Shown here: piece after piece, positions 35,231-44,006 of the stretch
How the letters are laid out: each line of letters opens with the position of its first letter
How positions within the stretch are numbered: the first letter of the stretch is position 1
Source of the DNA: Deltaproteobacteria bacterium
Lineage (GTDB): Bacteria > Desulfobacterota > Binatia > Binatales > Binataceae
Direction of reading: 5' to 3'
Length of the DNA stretch: 44,434 nt
Assembly (NCBI GenBank): GCA_021780225.1
Contig: JAJXZF010000101.1
Coordinates: 1-44,434, forward strand
Made by a program: the position numbers and the translations under genes
The notes under the pieces: generated by a model
Told to the model about the DNA's origin: nothing
The model's input: only the letters and a program-made list of their open reading frames with translations
Databases searched by the model: none

Positions 35231-36469
35231 ATGGACCTTACCGACGAACAACGCCGCCTTTACGAAACGGCTTGCGCGAAACTCGACTCCGCCCGTCTGG
35301 GGCGCACGCTGATGGAGTTGGTGGACATCCCAAGCCCGACCGGCGCCGAACGCGCCGCGATCGAATTCGCGGCGGAGCGGATGCGCCAGCGGATTGGCGG
35401 GCGAGTTGAAATTCAGCCGATCGACGGCGCGACCGCGAACACCTTCTGCGAGATGCGCGGCGCGGGCGGCGGCGCCGCACTGTTGCTCTATGCGCCGATC
35501 GATACGCATCTGGAGGGCGACCCGGCGCGCGATTTTCCGTGGGCCGCATCGGCGCCGCGCGCCGACCTCGCGGCCCGCGCGCACGCCGAAGGCGATCTCA
35601 TCTACGGATTGGGCGCGGCCAATCCCAAAGGAATGGTCGCGGCGTTGATCGAAATCGCGACCGCGCTGCACGAGATCGGAACGCCCCTGATGGGCGATCT
35701 GATCGTCGCGTTCGCCGGCGGCGGGATGCCCGTCAACGTCGCGGAGCGCGGCAACTACGGCATGAGCGACGGCGTCTATCATCTGCTCACCCGCGGGGTC
35801 GCGCCGGATTTCGCGATTATCATGAAGCCGTTCGCGCGCGTTTACGCCGAGGAGCCGGGGATGTGCTGGTTCAAGATTACCGTGCGCGGCACGCTCGGCT
35901 ACGCGGGAATTCCGCGCGGCGCGCCCGGCTATCGTCCTTCGATCGCTCCGGCGGCGTGGCTGATCGAGCAGCTTGAGCGCTGGCTGCCCGACTACACCGC
36001 GCGCAACACCGCCGGCGAAATCGCGCCCGAGGGCCATATCGCGGCGGTCCGCGCGGGATGGCCGGAAAAGCCGGCCTTCCCTTCGGCCGCGACGGAAATT
36101 TATCTCGACCTGCGATGCAATCCGCGCACTTCGCCGGCCGCGGTCAAGGCGCAGTTCGCGGCGGCGCTCGGAGAAATCCGGTCGCGCCGAACTGATCTAG
36201 ATTGCGACTGGGAGATGATCGGCGCGTGTCCGGGCGGCATGACCGATCCGAACAACTGGATCGTTCAATCCGCGCGCCGCGGATGGGAACTCGTGCGCGG
36301 CCGGCCGCACGGCGATCCGCCCAAGCTGAGCGGCCAGACCGACGGCGCGCTCATCCGCCGCCTCGGCGTCCCGTGCGCGCGCGTGGGCTTTACCGCGCCG
36401 CCGCGCAAATGTCCGCCGGAATATCGCGAGGGATTGGGCGGGATGGGCGTCGTCGATGTGAACGATTAG
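35231..36469 (+). CDS. M20 peptidase-like protein lacking the canonical metal ligands; amber stop before an in-frame tail
   Basis: A 412-residue protein with M20-type overall layout (catalytic domain, dimerisation insert about 205-320, C-terminal SGQTDGALIRRLGVP). The motifs are altered: the usual GHxD reads APID (88-91), the bridging Asp of GxGxxDxKG is N131 (GLGAANPKG), and the catalytic DEE is replaced by FAGGGM (161-166). A TAG at 36467-36469 ends it, but the same frame continues LECARIILYAAIDTLTRPRA then ALGL to TGA 36542-36544, which looks like the natural C-terminal helix. It follows the reductase by 19 nt. Peptidase activity as usual is doubtful. Confidence 0.8.
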   Translation: MDLTDEQRRLYETACAKLDSARLGRTLMELVDIPSPTGAERAAIEFAAERMRQRIGGRVEIQPIDGATANTFCEMRGAGGGAALLLYAPIDTHLEGDPARDFPWAASAPRADLAARAHAEGDLIYGLGAANPKGMVAALIEIATALHEIGTPLMGDLIVAFAGGGMPVNVAERGNYGMSDGVYHLLTRGVAPDFAIIMKPFARVYAEEPGMCWFKITVRGTLGYAGIPRGAPGYRPSIAPAAWLIEQLERWLPDYTARNTAGEIAPEGHIAAVRAGWPEKPAFPSAATEIYLDLRCNPRTSPAAVKAQFAAALGEIRSRRTDLDCDWEMIGACPGGMTDPNNWIVQSARRGWELVRGRPHGDPPKLSGQTDGALIRRLGVPCARVGFTAPPRKCPPEYREGLGGMGVVDVND

Positions 36470-36559
36470 CTCGAATGCGCGCGGATCATCCTGTACGCCG
36501 CGATCGATACGCTCACGCGGCCGCGCGCCGCGCTGGGCTTGTGAATCTCGGCCGCGCGA

Positions 36560-37759
36560 TCAGATAACGCCGTCCGCGCGCAGCCGGGCGATCCGATCGG
36601 CGTCGTAACCGAGCACTTCGCCAAGCACGGCGTCGGTGTTTTCGCCGAGGGCGGGCGATCGGGTCGGCGGCGCGCTGGTCACGCCCGCGGTCTTGAGCGG
36701 AGAGCCGGGCACGATCAGATCGGCGAACGCCGGATGATCGGCGCGCAGGATCATGCGGCGCTCGTGCAGATGCGGATTCACGGCGACTTCGTCAACCGTC
36801 GCGATCGGCGCGGCCGGCACGTTGGCCGCCCCGAGCAGTCCGAGCCAATGCGCGCGCGGCAGCGCCGCGAAGTGGGCCTGAAGGATTGGTTCGAGGGCGG
36901 CGTGGTTCGCGGTGCGGCCGGCGTTGGCGAGGAAACGCGGATCGTCCTTCAACGCGGGCAGTCCAATCGCGTCGCAGAAGCGCCGCCAAATCGGCTCGTT
37001 GCCGCATCCGGCGACGAAATATCCGTCAGCGGCCTTGAACTGCTGGAACGGCGTAATCGACGGATGGCGCGAACCGATCGGTTTCGGCGCGACTCCGGTG
37101 GCCGAGAAGCGCGCGAGCGCGTCTTCGAGCCACGCCACCTGGCAATCGAGCATGGCGATATCCAGATGGCGTCCGGCGCCGCTCAGATCGCGCTCGCGCA
37201 GGGCGGCGAGAATCGCGATCACGCCGTAAAGCGCGGCGGCCAGATCGCCGACCGAGACGCCGCATCGCGTCGGTTCTCCGCCCGCCGGGCCGGTGATGCT
37301 CATCGTGCCGCCGAGCGCCTGCGCGACGATATCGTAGGCCGGCGCCGCCGCCATCGGACCGCTCTGGCCGAAGCCCGAAATCGAGCACAGGATGATGCGC
37401 GGATTGGCCGCGGCGAGCCGGCTGTAGCCGAGATTGAAGCGTTCCATCGTGCCGGGCGAAAAATTTTCGAGCACAACGTCGCTGCGGCCCGCGAGTTCCA
37501 GCAGCAGGCCGGCGCCCGCCGGCCGGCGCAAATCGATGGTCACGCTGCGCTTGCCGCGATTGACGCTGTAGTAGTAGCCCGAATCGTTGGAATTCGGGAT
37601 GCGCGGCGCGTAGCCGCGCGAGTCGTCGCCGCGGCCAGGCAGTTCGACCTTGATCACGTCGGCGCCAAGGTCGGCGAGGTTCATCGCGCAGAACGGTCCC
37701 GCCAGCACCCGGCTGAGATCGAGAACGCGGATTCCGCGCAGCGGTTTTTGTTCAATCAT
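36560..37759 (-). CDS. CaiB/BaiF family (family III) CoA-transferase
   Basis: A 399-residue paralogue-level relative of the 14707-15879 gene. Motifs: IRVLDLSRVLAGPFCAMNLA, LGADVIKVELPGRGDDSRGY, NRGKRSVTIDLRRP, catalytic D143 in APAYDIVAQALGG, and GDLAAALYGVIAILAALRER. The GGG(D)DSRG stretch and GYYYSVNRGK pattern are of the formyl-CoA/succinyl-CoA transferase branch. It is convergent to the M20-like gene, about 15 nt from that gene's extended end, and 31 nt downstream of an unknown gene on its own strand. Confidence 0.93.
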   Translation of the reverse strand: MIEQKPLRGIRVLDLSRVLAGPFCAMNLADLGADVIKVELPGRGDDSRGYAPRIPNSNDSGYYYSVNRGKRSVTIDLRRPAGAGLLLELAGRSDVVLENFSPGTMERFNLGYSRLAAANPRIILCSISGFGQSGPMAAAPAYDIVAQALGGTMSITGPAGGEPTRCGVSVGDLAAALYGVIAILAALRERDLSGAGRHLDIAMLDCQVAWLEDALARFSATGVAPKPIGSRHPSITPFQQFKAADGYFVAGCGNEPIWRRFCDAIGLPALKDDPRFLANAGRTANHAALEPILQAHFAALPRAHWLGLLGAANVPAAPIATVDEVAVNPHLHERRMILRADHPAFADLIVPGSPLKTAGVTSAPPTRSPALGENTDAVLGEVLGYDADRIARLRADGVI

Positions 37760-37790
37760 CGCTCGAGCAATCTTCCGGCCGGGCCGCGTC

Positions 37791-38978
37791 CTAACGCGGC
37801 CGGCGCATCGCGGCCTGCCGCGCGCGCATCGCTTCGGCGGGCGTCATGATCAGCCGCGGCTCCTCGCGGCGCTGTTCCTCTTCCCGGGCGATCACGGCGC
37901 CCAGTTGCGCGCGCACGAACGCCTGGAAAAACGGGATGCGTTTCAAGTCGGCGCCATCGCGCAGCCGCGCCGCCGCCGCCGCGGCCCATCCGGCCTGCGT
38001 CCGCCGTCCGGTGCGCGCAAGGTAATGGGCGGTGTCCTCCAGATGACGCCGCAAACGGACGCCGTTGCCGCCCGCCAACAGTTCGCCGATCGCGCGCTCG
38101 ACGACCAGCAGCGCGCGCTCCTCCTGCTGGGCGCGGTTCAGAACGATCACGCTGTTGCGGAGATTCGCGATCTCCTCGGCGTAGCCGCGAACCGCCTCGG
38201 GTCCGAAGGTGAACGCGCCGGCTTCCGGCTCGGCCATCAGTTCCGCGGGCGGATCGTGCTCGATTTCGCCCGCGAAATCCCGATAGATCGGATGGTCGAG
38301 TGCGGCGGGCGGCGACGCCGCGACCAGCTCCGCGCGCATCGCGAAGAAATTTCCCGCCTCGCGCCGTCCGGCTTCGGGCGTGCGCCGCCATGCGTCGCAG
38401 AGAATGAAATCGGCCACGCGCCAATCCGCCTCGACCATCGGCACGCCGGCGCGCCGTTCGAGATCGGCGCGGTCCTGACGCAATTCCTTGCGCGTCAGCG
38501 AGGTCAGGTTGACGCCGAGCATCCCGTCGCGCTCGGAAACCAAGCCCCACAGCCGGCGGATTCCCCCGCCCGGACGCGATTTCAGCAGCCAGACCACGCG
38601 GGCGCCGTCGGCGTCGGCGGGAGAGAGCAGCGCGTCGAGTCCCGCTTCCGCCGCCCCGGTACGCGCCTCCGCGATCGCGCGCGCCGCCTGCATGACCGTG
38701 CGCGGCGGCTCGATTCCGCGCTGGCGCAGGCGATAAAGCGCTCTGCGGATTTCCCGCCGGACCGCGCCGGCCGCCTGCGCCTCCATTCGCGCCAGCGCCG
38801 CGGCGGCGGCTGGCGACGCGATTGCGCCGAGGGCGCGCGCGATCGCGCCATCCGCGACGCCGGGCGCGCCGCGCAACGCTTCGAGCTTTTCGACCGCGCG
38901 ATCCGGCGCGGCGGCGGGATCGAAACCCGCTTCGCGCAGCCGCGCGTCTTCCGCGTCGCTTGCCTTGAGGTTGGCCAT
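37791..38978 (-). CDS. Hypothetical protein, helix-rich, partly HEAT-like
   Basis: A 395-residue protein I do not recognise. No signal peptide or membrane helix. The first ~90 residues are Ala/Arg-rich helices resembling HEAT repeats (AIARALGAIASPAAAAALAR). The middle has conserved-looking blocks (RRLWGLVSERDGMLGVNLTS, VEADWRVADFILCDAWRR), and the C-terminus is basic and charged (REEEQRREEPRLIMTPAEAM). It probably shares a transcript with the CoA-transferase that follows after 31 nt. Absence of long clean antisense alternatives with motifs supports this strand. Confidence 0.65.
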   Translation of the reverse strand: MANLKASDAEDARLREAGFDPAAAPDRAVEKLEALRGAPGVADGAIARALGAIASPAAAAALARMEAQAAGAVRREIRRALYRLRQRGIEPPRTVMQAARAIAEARTGAAEAGLDALLSPADADGARVVWLLKSRPGGGIRRLWGLVSERDGMLGVNLTSLTRKELRQDRADLERRAGVPMVEADWRVADFILCDAWRRTPEAGRREAGNFFAMRAELVAASPPAALDHPIYRDFAGEIEHDPPAELMAEPEAGAFTFGPEAVRGYAEEIANLRNSVIVLNRAQQEERALLVVERAIGELLAGGNGVRLRRHLEDTAHYLARTGRRTQAGWAAAAAARLRDGADLKRIPFFQAFVRAQLGAVIAREEEQRREEPRLIMTPAEAMRARQAAMRRPR

Positions 38979-39063
38979 CTTGTCAGCTTTCCAAACCGCT
39001 TCGGATCGTGAAAGCCTATTTGGCGATTTCTCGCGCTGTCAAGCGGAGAGCGAGCTTGCGACG

Positions 39064-39567
39064 ATGCGCAACCTGGAAGCGAAATTCCGGCTGACCGATC
39101 CGGCGCGGGCGCGGGCCGGCGCTGCGGCGATCGGCTTCGAGCGGCGCGGCGAATTGATTCAGCGCGATACGTTTTTTCGTGTGGCCAACGGCAAGCTCAA
39201 GCTGCGCGAGGAAACCGGCGGCGCGGCGTTGATCCATTACGCACGGGCGCGGCGCGGCGGCCTTGATGTGAGCGACTACGCGATTGCGCCGGTCGCCGAC
39301 CCGGCGGCGATACGCGCGATACTGACCGAGGCGCTTGGCGCGATCGCGACGGTATCGAAAGTCCGCACGCTGCTGCTGCGCCGCAACGTGCGCCTGCATC
39401 TGGACCGGGTCGAAGGCCTTGGCGACTTCGGCGAAATCGAGGCGGTCGCCGGTCCCGGCGAAAATCCCGACGATTATCGCGAAGAGGTCGCGGCGATCCT
39501 GAGCGCGCTCGGCGACGCGATCGGCGAGACGCTCTCGCTCTCCTATTTCGAGCTGATGCGCGGTTAA
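39064..39567 (+). CDS. CYTH-domain protein (class IV adenylate cyclase / thiamine triphosphatase-like)
   Basis: A 167-residue CYTH fold. N-terminal NLEAKFRL is the charged ExExK-type strand (here LEAK), followed by RDTFFRVANGKLKLREETGG, LIHYARARRGGLDVSDYAIA and GLGDFGEIEAV, which supply the tunnel Arg/Lys/Glu residues. Close relatives include CyaB-type cyclases and triphosphatases; which activity applies is unclear. Start ATG 39064 fits the motif at the N-terminus. Its stop overlaps the stop of the convergent NUDIX gene by 4 nt. Confidence 0.85.
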   Translation: MRNLEAKFRLTDPARARAGAAAIGFERRGELIQRDTFFRVANGKLKLREETGGAALIHYARARRGGLDVSDYAIAPVADPAAIRAILTEALGAIATVSKVRTLLLRRNVRLHLDRVEGLGDFGEIEAVAGPGENPDDYREEVAAILSALGDAIGETLSLSYFELMRG

Positions 39568-40211
39568 CTTCCCCGCGAAGTTTCGGTCCGCGCGCGAGGG
39601 AGCAATTCGAGCAGCGTGAGCGTGAGATGATAGGTCAGGCCCCAGATGATCTGGCCGCCGTAAAGAATCGCCGGATAGCCGCTGGCGGTTCCGTCGCGAT
39701 TCACTTGATGCTGGCCGCGGTAGCGCGGATCGCTCAAGGCGTCGAGCGGGACAGTAAAGATATCCGCGACCTCGCGCGGGTCCGCACGCAGGGCCGGCAT
39801 TCCGTAAATCACGCCGACGAACGGCGTCACGTCGATATTGGTGCCGAAGGTGCGGCGGCCGGGAAAGCTGCCGAGCACGTGAATCGCGGCCGGGTCGAGA
39901 CCGACTTCCTCATGCGTTTCACGAAGCGCCGTGGCCATCAGGTCGTTGTCGCGCCGATCGAAGCCGCCGCCGGGAAACGCGACCTGGCCGCGATGGCTGG
40001 CAATGCGATCGGACCGGCGGGTGTACAGGACCTCGATCGCGTCGTCGCGCACGATCAACGGCGCCAGTACGGCGGCAACGCGGCCGTTGCCCGTCCGCGG
40101 GCGCGGCGCCGATTCGGCGGGCGTGAGCCGGCGGCGCAACCGATCGAAATATTCGTGAAGCGGCGGAATCTGGTCGTCGATATTCATCAGGCGGCGGATG
40201 CTCTCGATCAT
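39564..40211 (-). CDS. nudL: NUDIX hydrolase, CoA pyrophosphatase (NudL) type
   Basis: A 215-residue NUDIX protein. The NUDIX box is GGGFDRRDNDLMATALRETH followed by EEVGL, complete with REXXEE. Ahead of it is the CoA-pyrophosphatase motif LYTRRSDRIASHRGQVAFPG. It would hydrolyse CoA and acyl-CoA to phosphopantetheine and ADP. Start may be ATG 40211 or 40187; longer forms overlap the thiI start region. Two CoA-transferases in the window also use CoA, but no direct link is shown. Confidence 0.9.
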   Translation of the reverse strand: MIESIRRLMNIDDQIPPLHEYFDRLRRRLTPAESAPRPRTGNGRVAAVLAPLIVRDDAIEVLYTRRSDRIASHRGQVAFPGGGFDRRDNDLMATALRETHEEVGLDPAAIHVLGSFPGRRTFGTNIDVTPFVGVIYGMPALRADPREVADIFTVPLDALSDPRYRGQHQVNRDGTASGYPAILYGGQIIWGLTYHLTLTLLELLPRARTETSRGS

Positions 40212-40263
40212 CGCGCCCGCGCTCTTCCAGCGCAAGCCCGATGCTGGCAAGTTAATTCCCGCG

Positions 40264-41499
40264 ATGAGCATGGACGAACAGGGCGAAGGCTCGCGCCGCG
40301 AAGCTGAAGCGAACGGGCGGACGCCGGCGCCGCGGGTATTGATCGGCCGATGCCACGAAATTGTGCTCAAGGGCGGGAATCGATGGCGTTTCGTCGATCA
40401 ACTCAAGCGCAATCTGCGCGGCGCTTTCGCCGACATACGAATCGGGCGGGTGCGCGCCGAGGGACCGCGCATCCTGGCGGAACTGCCTGACGACGCGGAC
40501 GAAGCATTGGTCCGCGAGCGCGCCGCCCTGCTCTTTGGCCTGCAGAATTTCACCATCAGCCGGCCGGCGCCGCTCGCAATGGAAGCGCTCAAGCGCGAAG
40601 CGATCGCGGCCGCCCGCGCTCATCCAGCGCGCAGCTTCAGAGTGGCGACGCGGCGGGCCGAGAAGCGCTTTCCGCTGAATTCGATGGAAATCGATCGCGA
40701 GGTTGGCGGCGCGATCGTAGCGGCGCTGGGCTTGAAGGTCGATCTGGAAAACCCCGACCTGACGATCACGATCGAAATCCTGCCGCACAGCGCCTACCTC
40801 GCCGCCGGCAAGCATCCCGGCGCGGGCGGGCTGCCGGTGGGCGTCACCGGCAAGGCGACCGTCCTGCTGTCGGGCGGAATCGATTCGCCGGTCGCCGCGT
40901 ACCGGATGATGCGCCGGGGACTCAGGCTCGATTTCGTGCACTTTCACAGCCATCCGCTGGTTTCGACCGCCAGCCGCGAGAAAGCCTGCGATCTGGCGGC
41001 CCATCTCACGCGCTACCAGATGCGCTCGACGCTCGCGCTCGCGCCGTTCGCCGATGCGCAGCGCGAGATCGTGGCGCGCGCCCGCCGGCCGCTGCGCGTG
41101 GTGCTTTACCGCCGGATGATGCTGCGAATCGCGAGCGCGCTGGCCCGGCGCGCGGGGTCAAGCGCTTTGGTCACGGGCGAGAGCCTCGGGCAGGTGGCGT
41201 CGCAGACGCTGGAAAACATGACGGTGATCGAGCAAGCGGCGCCGCTGCCGGTTCTGCGTCCGCTAATCGGGATGGACAAAAATGAAATCATCGCCGAGGC
41301 GCGAAAGCTCGGCACTTTCGAAACGTCGATACTGCCCGACCAGGATTGCTGCTCGCTGTTCGTGCCGGCCCATCCGGAAACCCGCGCGCGGATCGAAGCG
41401 GTGGCCGAAGAGGAAGCCGCGTTCGACATCGGCGCGATCGTCGCGTCGGCCGTCGAGCGAACGGAGCTGGTGCGGTACGAATTCCCGCCGCGCGGATGA
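40264..41499 (+). CDS. thiI: tRNA 4-thiouridine synthase ThiI, without rhodanese domain
   Basis: A 411-residue ThiI: ferredoxin-like and THUMP domains (about 20-180), then the PP-loop ATPase with SGGIDSPVA and LVTGESLGQVASQTLENM. The QDCCSLFVP motif keeps the acceptor cysteine. The C-terminal rhodanese domain found in enterobacterial ThiI is absent, as in many short ThiI proteins, so sulfur must come from a separate carrier. It makes s4U8 in tRNA and may feed thiazole synthesis. Two starts (40264, 40270) are equally good. It is divergent from the NUDIX gene. Confidence 0.92.
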   Translation: MSMDEQGEGSRREAEANGRTPAPRVLIGRCHEIVLKGGNRWRFVDQLKRNLRGAFADIRIGRVRAEGPRILAELPDDADEALVRERAALLFGLQNFTISRPAPLAMEALKREAIAAARAHPARSFRVATRRAEKRFPLNSMEIDREVGGAIVAALGLKVDLENPDLTITIEILPHSAYLAAGKHPGAGGLPVGVTGKATVLLSGGIDSPVAAYRMMRRGLRLDFVHFHSHPLVSTASREKACDLAAHLTRYQMRSTLALAPFADAQREIVARARRPLRVVLYRRMMLRIASALARRAGSSALVTGESLGQVASQTLENMTVIEQAAPLPVLRPLIGMDKNEIIAEARKLGTFETSILPDQDCCSLFVPAHPETRARIEAVAEEEAAFDIGAIVASAVERTELVRYEFPPRG

Positions 41500-41511
41500 C
41501 GGATGCGCGGA

Positions 41512-42744
41512 TTATCCGCCGGCGGCGACGATCGCGACGCCAAGCGCGAGCGTCACAATCGTCACCGGAACGCCCACCCGCAGGTATTCGTAAAAGCCGA
41601 TTTCAATCCGCTCGCGCCGGGCGTGCTCGACGACGATCAGGTTGGCGATCGAGCCCAGCATGGTCAGGTTTCCCGCGAATGTGCTGGCGAGCGCGATAAT
41701 CAGCGCCTGCCGCGATCCCATCGCGAGCGAATGGTACAGCGGCCGCATCAACATCACCGCCGGCACGTTGCTGACCAGATTGGAAAGCGCGGCGACGACG
41801 ACGGCGAGCGTGACCGCTCCGGTCATTCGCGCCGCTCCCACCGCCCGCACCAGGTCGTCCTGAAACCCGGTTCGTTCCGCGCCGCCGACCACGACGAAAA
41901 GACCAGCGAACATCAGCAGCATCGTCCAGTCGATCAGCCGATAGACGCGCGCCGGCTTGACCCTGCGCGTGAAAAGCGAAACGGCGGCGGCGCCCATCGC
42001 CACCAGATCCGTGCGCCATCCGGCGGCGAATCCGGCGAGCACGCCCGCCGCGATCACGATCGATTTGAGGCGAAACCAGCGCGAGACGGTTCGGACGCGC
42101 GGCGCGGACGGCGCCGGATCGCGGCGCAATCCGCGCAACTCGCCGCGATATAGAAAGGCGATTATCGCGTAGTCGGCGACAAGGCCGGCGAGCGCCGCCG
42201 GCGCCACGCGCATCGCGAATGCGCCGTAACCGAGATGCGCAAAGCCCGCGACGATCATGTTCTGGGGATTGCCGGTGATCGTGGCGGCGCTGCCGATATT
42301 GCTGGCGGTCGCGAGCGCGAGCAGAAACGGAATCGGCGGCGCGCCGGCCATCGCCGTCAGTTCGATAATCAGCGGCGTGAGCGCCAGACAGACGATATCG
42401 TTAATGAAAAAAGCGGCGAGCAGGCCGGACGCTGCGACCGTCATCGCAAGCATCCCGAAGGCCGAACTGCCGCGGTTGAGCATCGCGCGCGCCACGCCCG
42501 CGAGCGCGCCGGAAAGACGAAGGTTCGCGACGACGATCATCATCGCGAAAAGGAGACCGAGCGTGTGGAAATCGATGGCGTTGAGCGCGGCGCGCTCGCC
42601 CAGCCCGCCGATCGCGACCATCGCGACCGCGCCGACAAACGCGGCGCCGGCGCGGTCGAGCCGCAGCCGGGGAAATTCGCCCGCCGCCATCACGAAATAA
42701 GTCAGCGCGAATATAAGGAGCGGCGTGAAGGACGACCCAGTCAT
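41512..42744 (-). CDS. ArsB/NhaD-type ion transporter (IT superfamily permease)
   Basis: A 410-residue membrane protein with about 11-12 helices. Two repeated hairpin motifs typical of the ArsB/NhaD/CitM group are seen: SGLLAAFFINDIVCLALTPL with ATASNIGSAATITGNPQNMI in the first half, and ALSNLVSNVPAVMLMRPL with STFAGNLTMLGSIANLIVVE in the second. Substrate could be arsenite, Na+/H+ or a dicarboxylate. Start ATG 42744 removes a basic 24-residue lead. Its stop lies 12 nt from the convergent thiI stop. Confidence 0.9.
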   Translation of the reverse strand: MTGSSFTPLLIFALTYFVMAAGEFPRLRLDRAGAAFVGAVAMVAIGGLGERAALNAIDFHTLGLLFAMMIVVANLRLSGALAGVARAMLNRGSSAFGMLAMTVAASGLLAAFFINDIVCLALTPLIIELTAMAGAPPIPFLLALATASNIGSAATITGNPQNMIVAGFAHLGYGAFAMRVAPAALAGLVADYAIIAFLYRGELRGLRRDPAPSAPRVRTVSRWFRLKSIVIAAGVLAGFAAGWRTDLVAMGAAAVSLFTRRVKPARVYRLIDWTMLLMFAGLFVVVGGAERTGFQDDLVRAVGAARMTGAVTLAVVVAALSNLVSNVPAVMLMRPLYHSLAMGSRQALIIALASTFAGNLTMLGSIANLIVVEHARRERIEIGFYEYLRVGVPVTIVTLALGVAIVAAGG

Positions 42745-42908
42745 CGGCGCTTGAGCATCATCGGCGACGCGCATCCGCCGCGCAAGCCGCGGGCGGCGTG
42801 CGGCATTCAGGTTCACGCCCGCGGCCGGCGGCGCTATAGTTCCTGAGCGCGCGCGCGACGAGCCGGCGCCGGATCGAAAAATCGCCGTCCACCCGGAGGA
42901 TCGGCCTG

Positions 42909-43946
42909 ATGAGATTCAGCGAACTCAACCACGCCAAGTGCAAGACCTACCTATTGGCCGATGAGCGCGCGCGCGCCGCCGTCCTGATCGACCCGCTCCG
43001 CGACCGGATCGAGCGCTATATCGCATTGCTGGCGTACTTCGGATGCCGGCTGGAAATCATCATCGACACGCACACGCATGCCGACCATCGCAGCGGAGCG
43101 ATCGAGTTGGGCGAGCTTACGGGAGCGCCGGTGGCGATGCATCGGCGGGCGCCGGCTCCACATGTGTCGCGGCACGTTGATGACGGCGACGTTTTGAAAA
43201 TCGGCGAAATCTCGCTGAAAGTGTTATACACGCCCGGCCATACGCCCGACTCGATCAGCCTGTACGCCGGCGATCGGGTAATCACCGGCGACGTATTATT
43301 GATTCATGGCGCCGGCCGCTGCGATTTCGCGGGCGGCGACGCCGGGACCGGCTATGATTCGATTAGCCGCAAACTCTTCACGCTGCCGGACGACACGCTG
43401 GTGTTCCCCGCGCACGACTACCGCGGCCATACGCAATCGACCATCGGCGAGGAAAAGCGCTCGAATCCGCGCATCGCCGGCCGCACGCGCGAGCAATATA
43501 TCGACGTTATGAATAATCTCGGGTTGCCTCTGCCCGAAGGAATCCAGGAGGCGCTGCAGCCCAACCAGTCGGAAATCGACGCCTCGAACCTGCACTTTCC
43601 CACGCTCGCCCAGCTCAATCAGGTGCGTCAGCTCGATGCCGCGGAGGTGCTGGCCCGGCTCAACGCCCCGGAACCGCCGCTGATTCTGGACGTGCGCGAA
43701 GACGAAGAGTTCCGCGGCGAGCTTGGCCATATACCGGCTGCGACGCGAATTTCATTGCGCGAATTGACCGATCGCGCCGGCGAGCTGGAGCCCTTCAAAA
43801 CCAAAGACATCGTCGTGGTCTGCCGCGTGGGCGTGCGCAGCACCACCGCAGCCGCTATTCTGACCGGGCTCGGCTTCGATCACGTTTGCAATTTGAAAGG
43901 CGGGATGATCGACTGGAATGAGGCGCGGATGCCGACCGAACATTGA
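42909..43946 (+). CDS. Persulfide dioxygenase-rhodanese fusion (ETHE1-like)
   Basis: A 345-residue two-domain protein. The MBL-fold persulfide dioxygenase part (about 1-230) has H55-x-H57-x-D59-H60 (THTHADH), H111, D128 and H169; the iron site of ETHE1 uses the corresponding residues. The rhodanese part (about 243-342) has LILDVREDEEF and active-site C305 in VVCRVGVRST. The fusion oxidises glutathione persulfide to sulfite and exchanges sulfane sulfur. GGAGG precedes ATG 42909 by 8 nt. With the methanethiol-oxidase gene it points to H2S/persulfide handling. Confidence 0.93.
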   Translation: MRFSELNHAKCKTYLLADERARAAVLIDPLRDRIERYIALLAYFGCRLEIIIDTHTHADHRSGAIELGELTGAPVAMHRRAPAPHVSRHVDDGDVLKIGEISLKVLYTPGHTPDSISLYAGDRVITGDVLLIHGAGRCDFAGGDAGTGYDSISRKLFTLPDDTLVFPAHDYRGHTQSTIGEEKRSNPRIAGRTREQYIDVMNNLGLPLPEGIQEALQPNQSEIDASNLHFPTLAQLNQVRQLDAAEVLARLNAPEPPLILDVREDEEFRGELGHIPAATRISLRELTDRAGELEPFKTKDIVVVCRVGVRSTTAAAILTGLGFDHVCNLKGGMIDWNEARMPTEH

Positions 43947-44006
43947 AGCCAGCCGCGGCAACAGCTATGCGACAATCCGTAAATTCGTGGAGCGTCTAGC
44001 GCAGTC

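Noticed and set aside
34346-36037. A 563-codon minus-strand frame opposite the reductase and M20-like genes
   Set aside because: Arg-rich, motif-free translation; the plus strand carries ferredoxin, FAD and NAD motifs.
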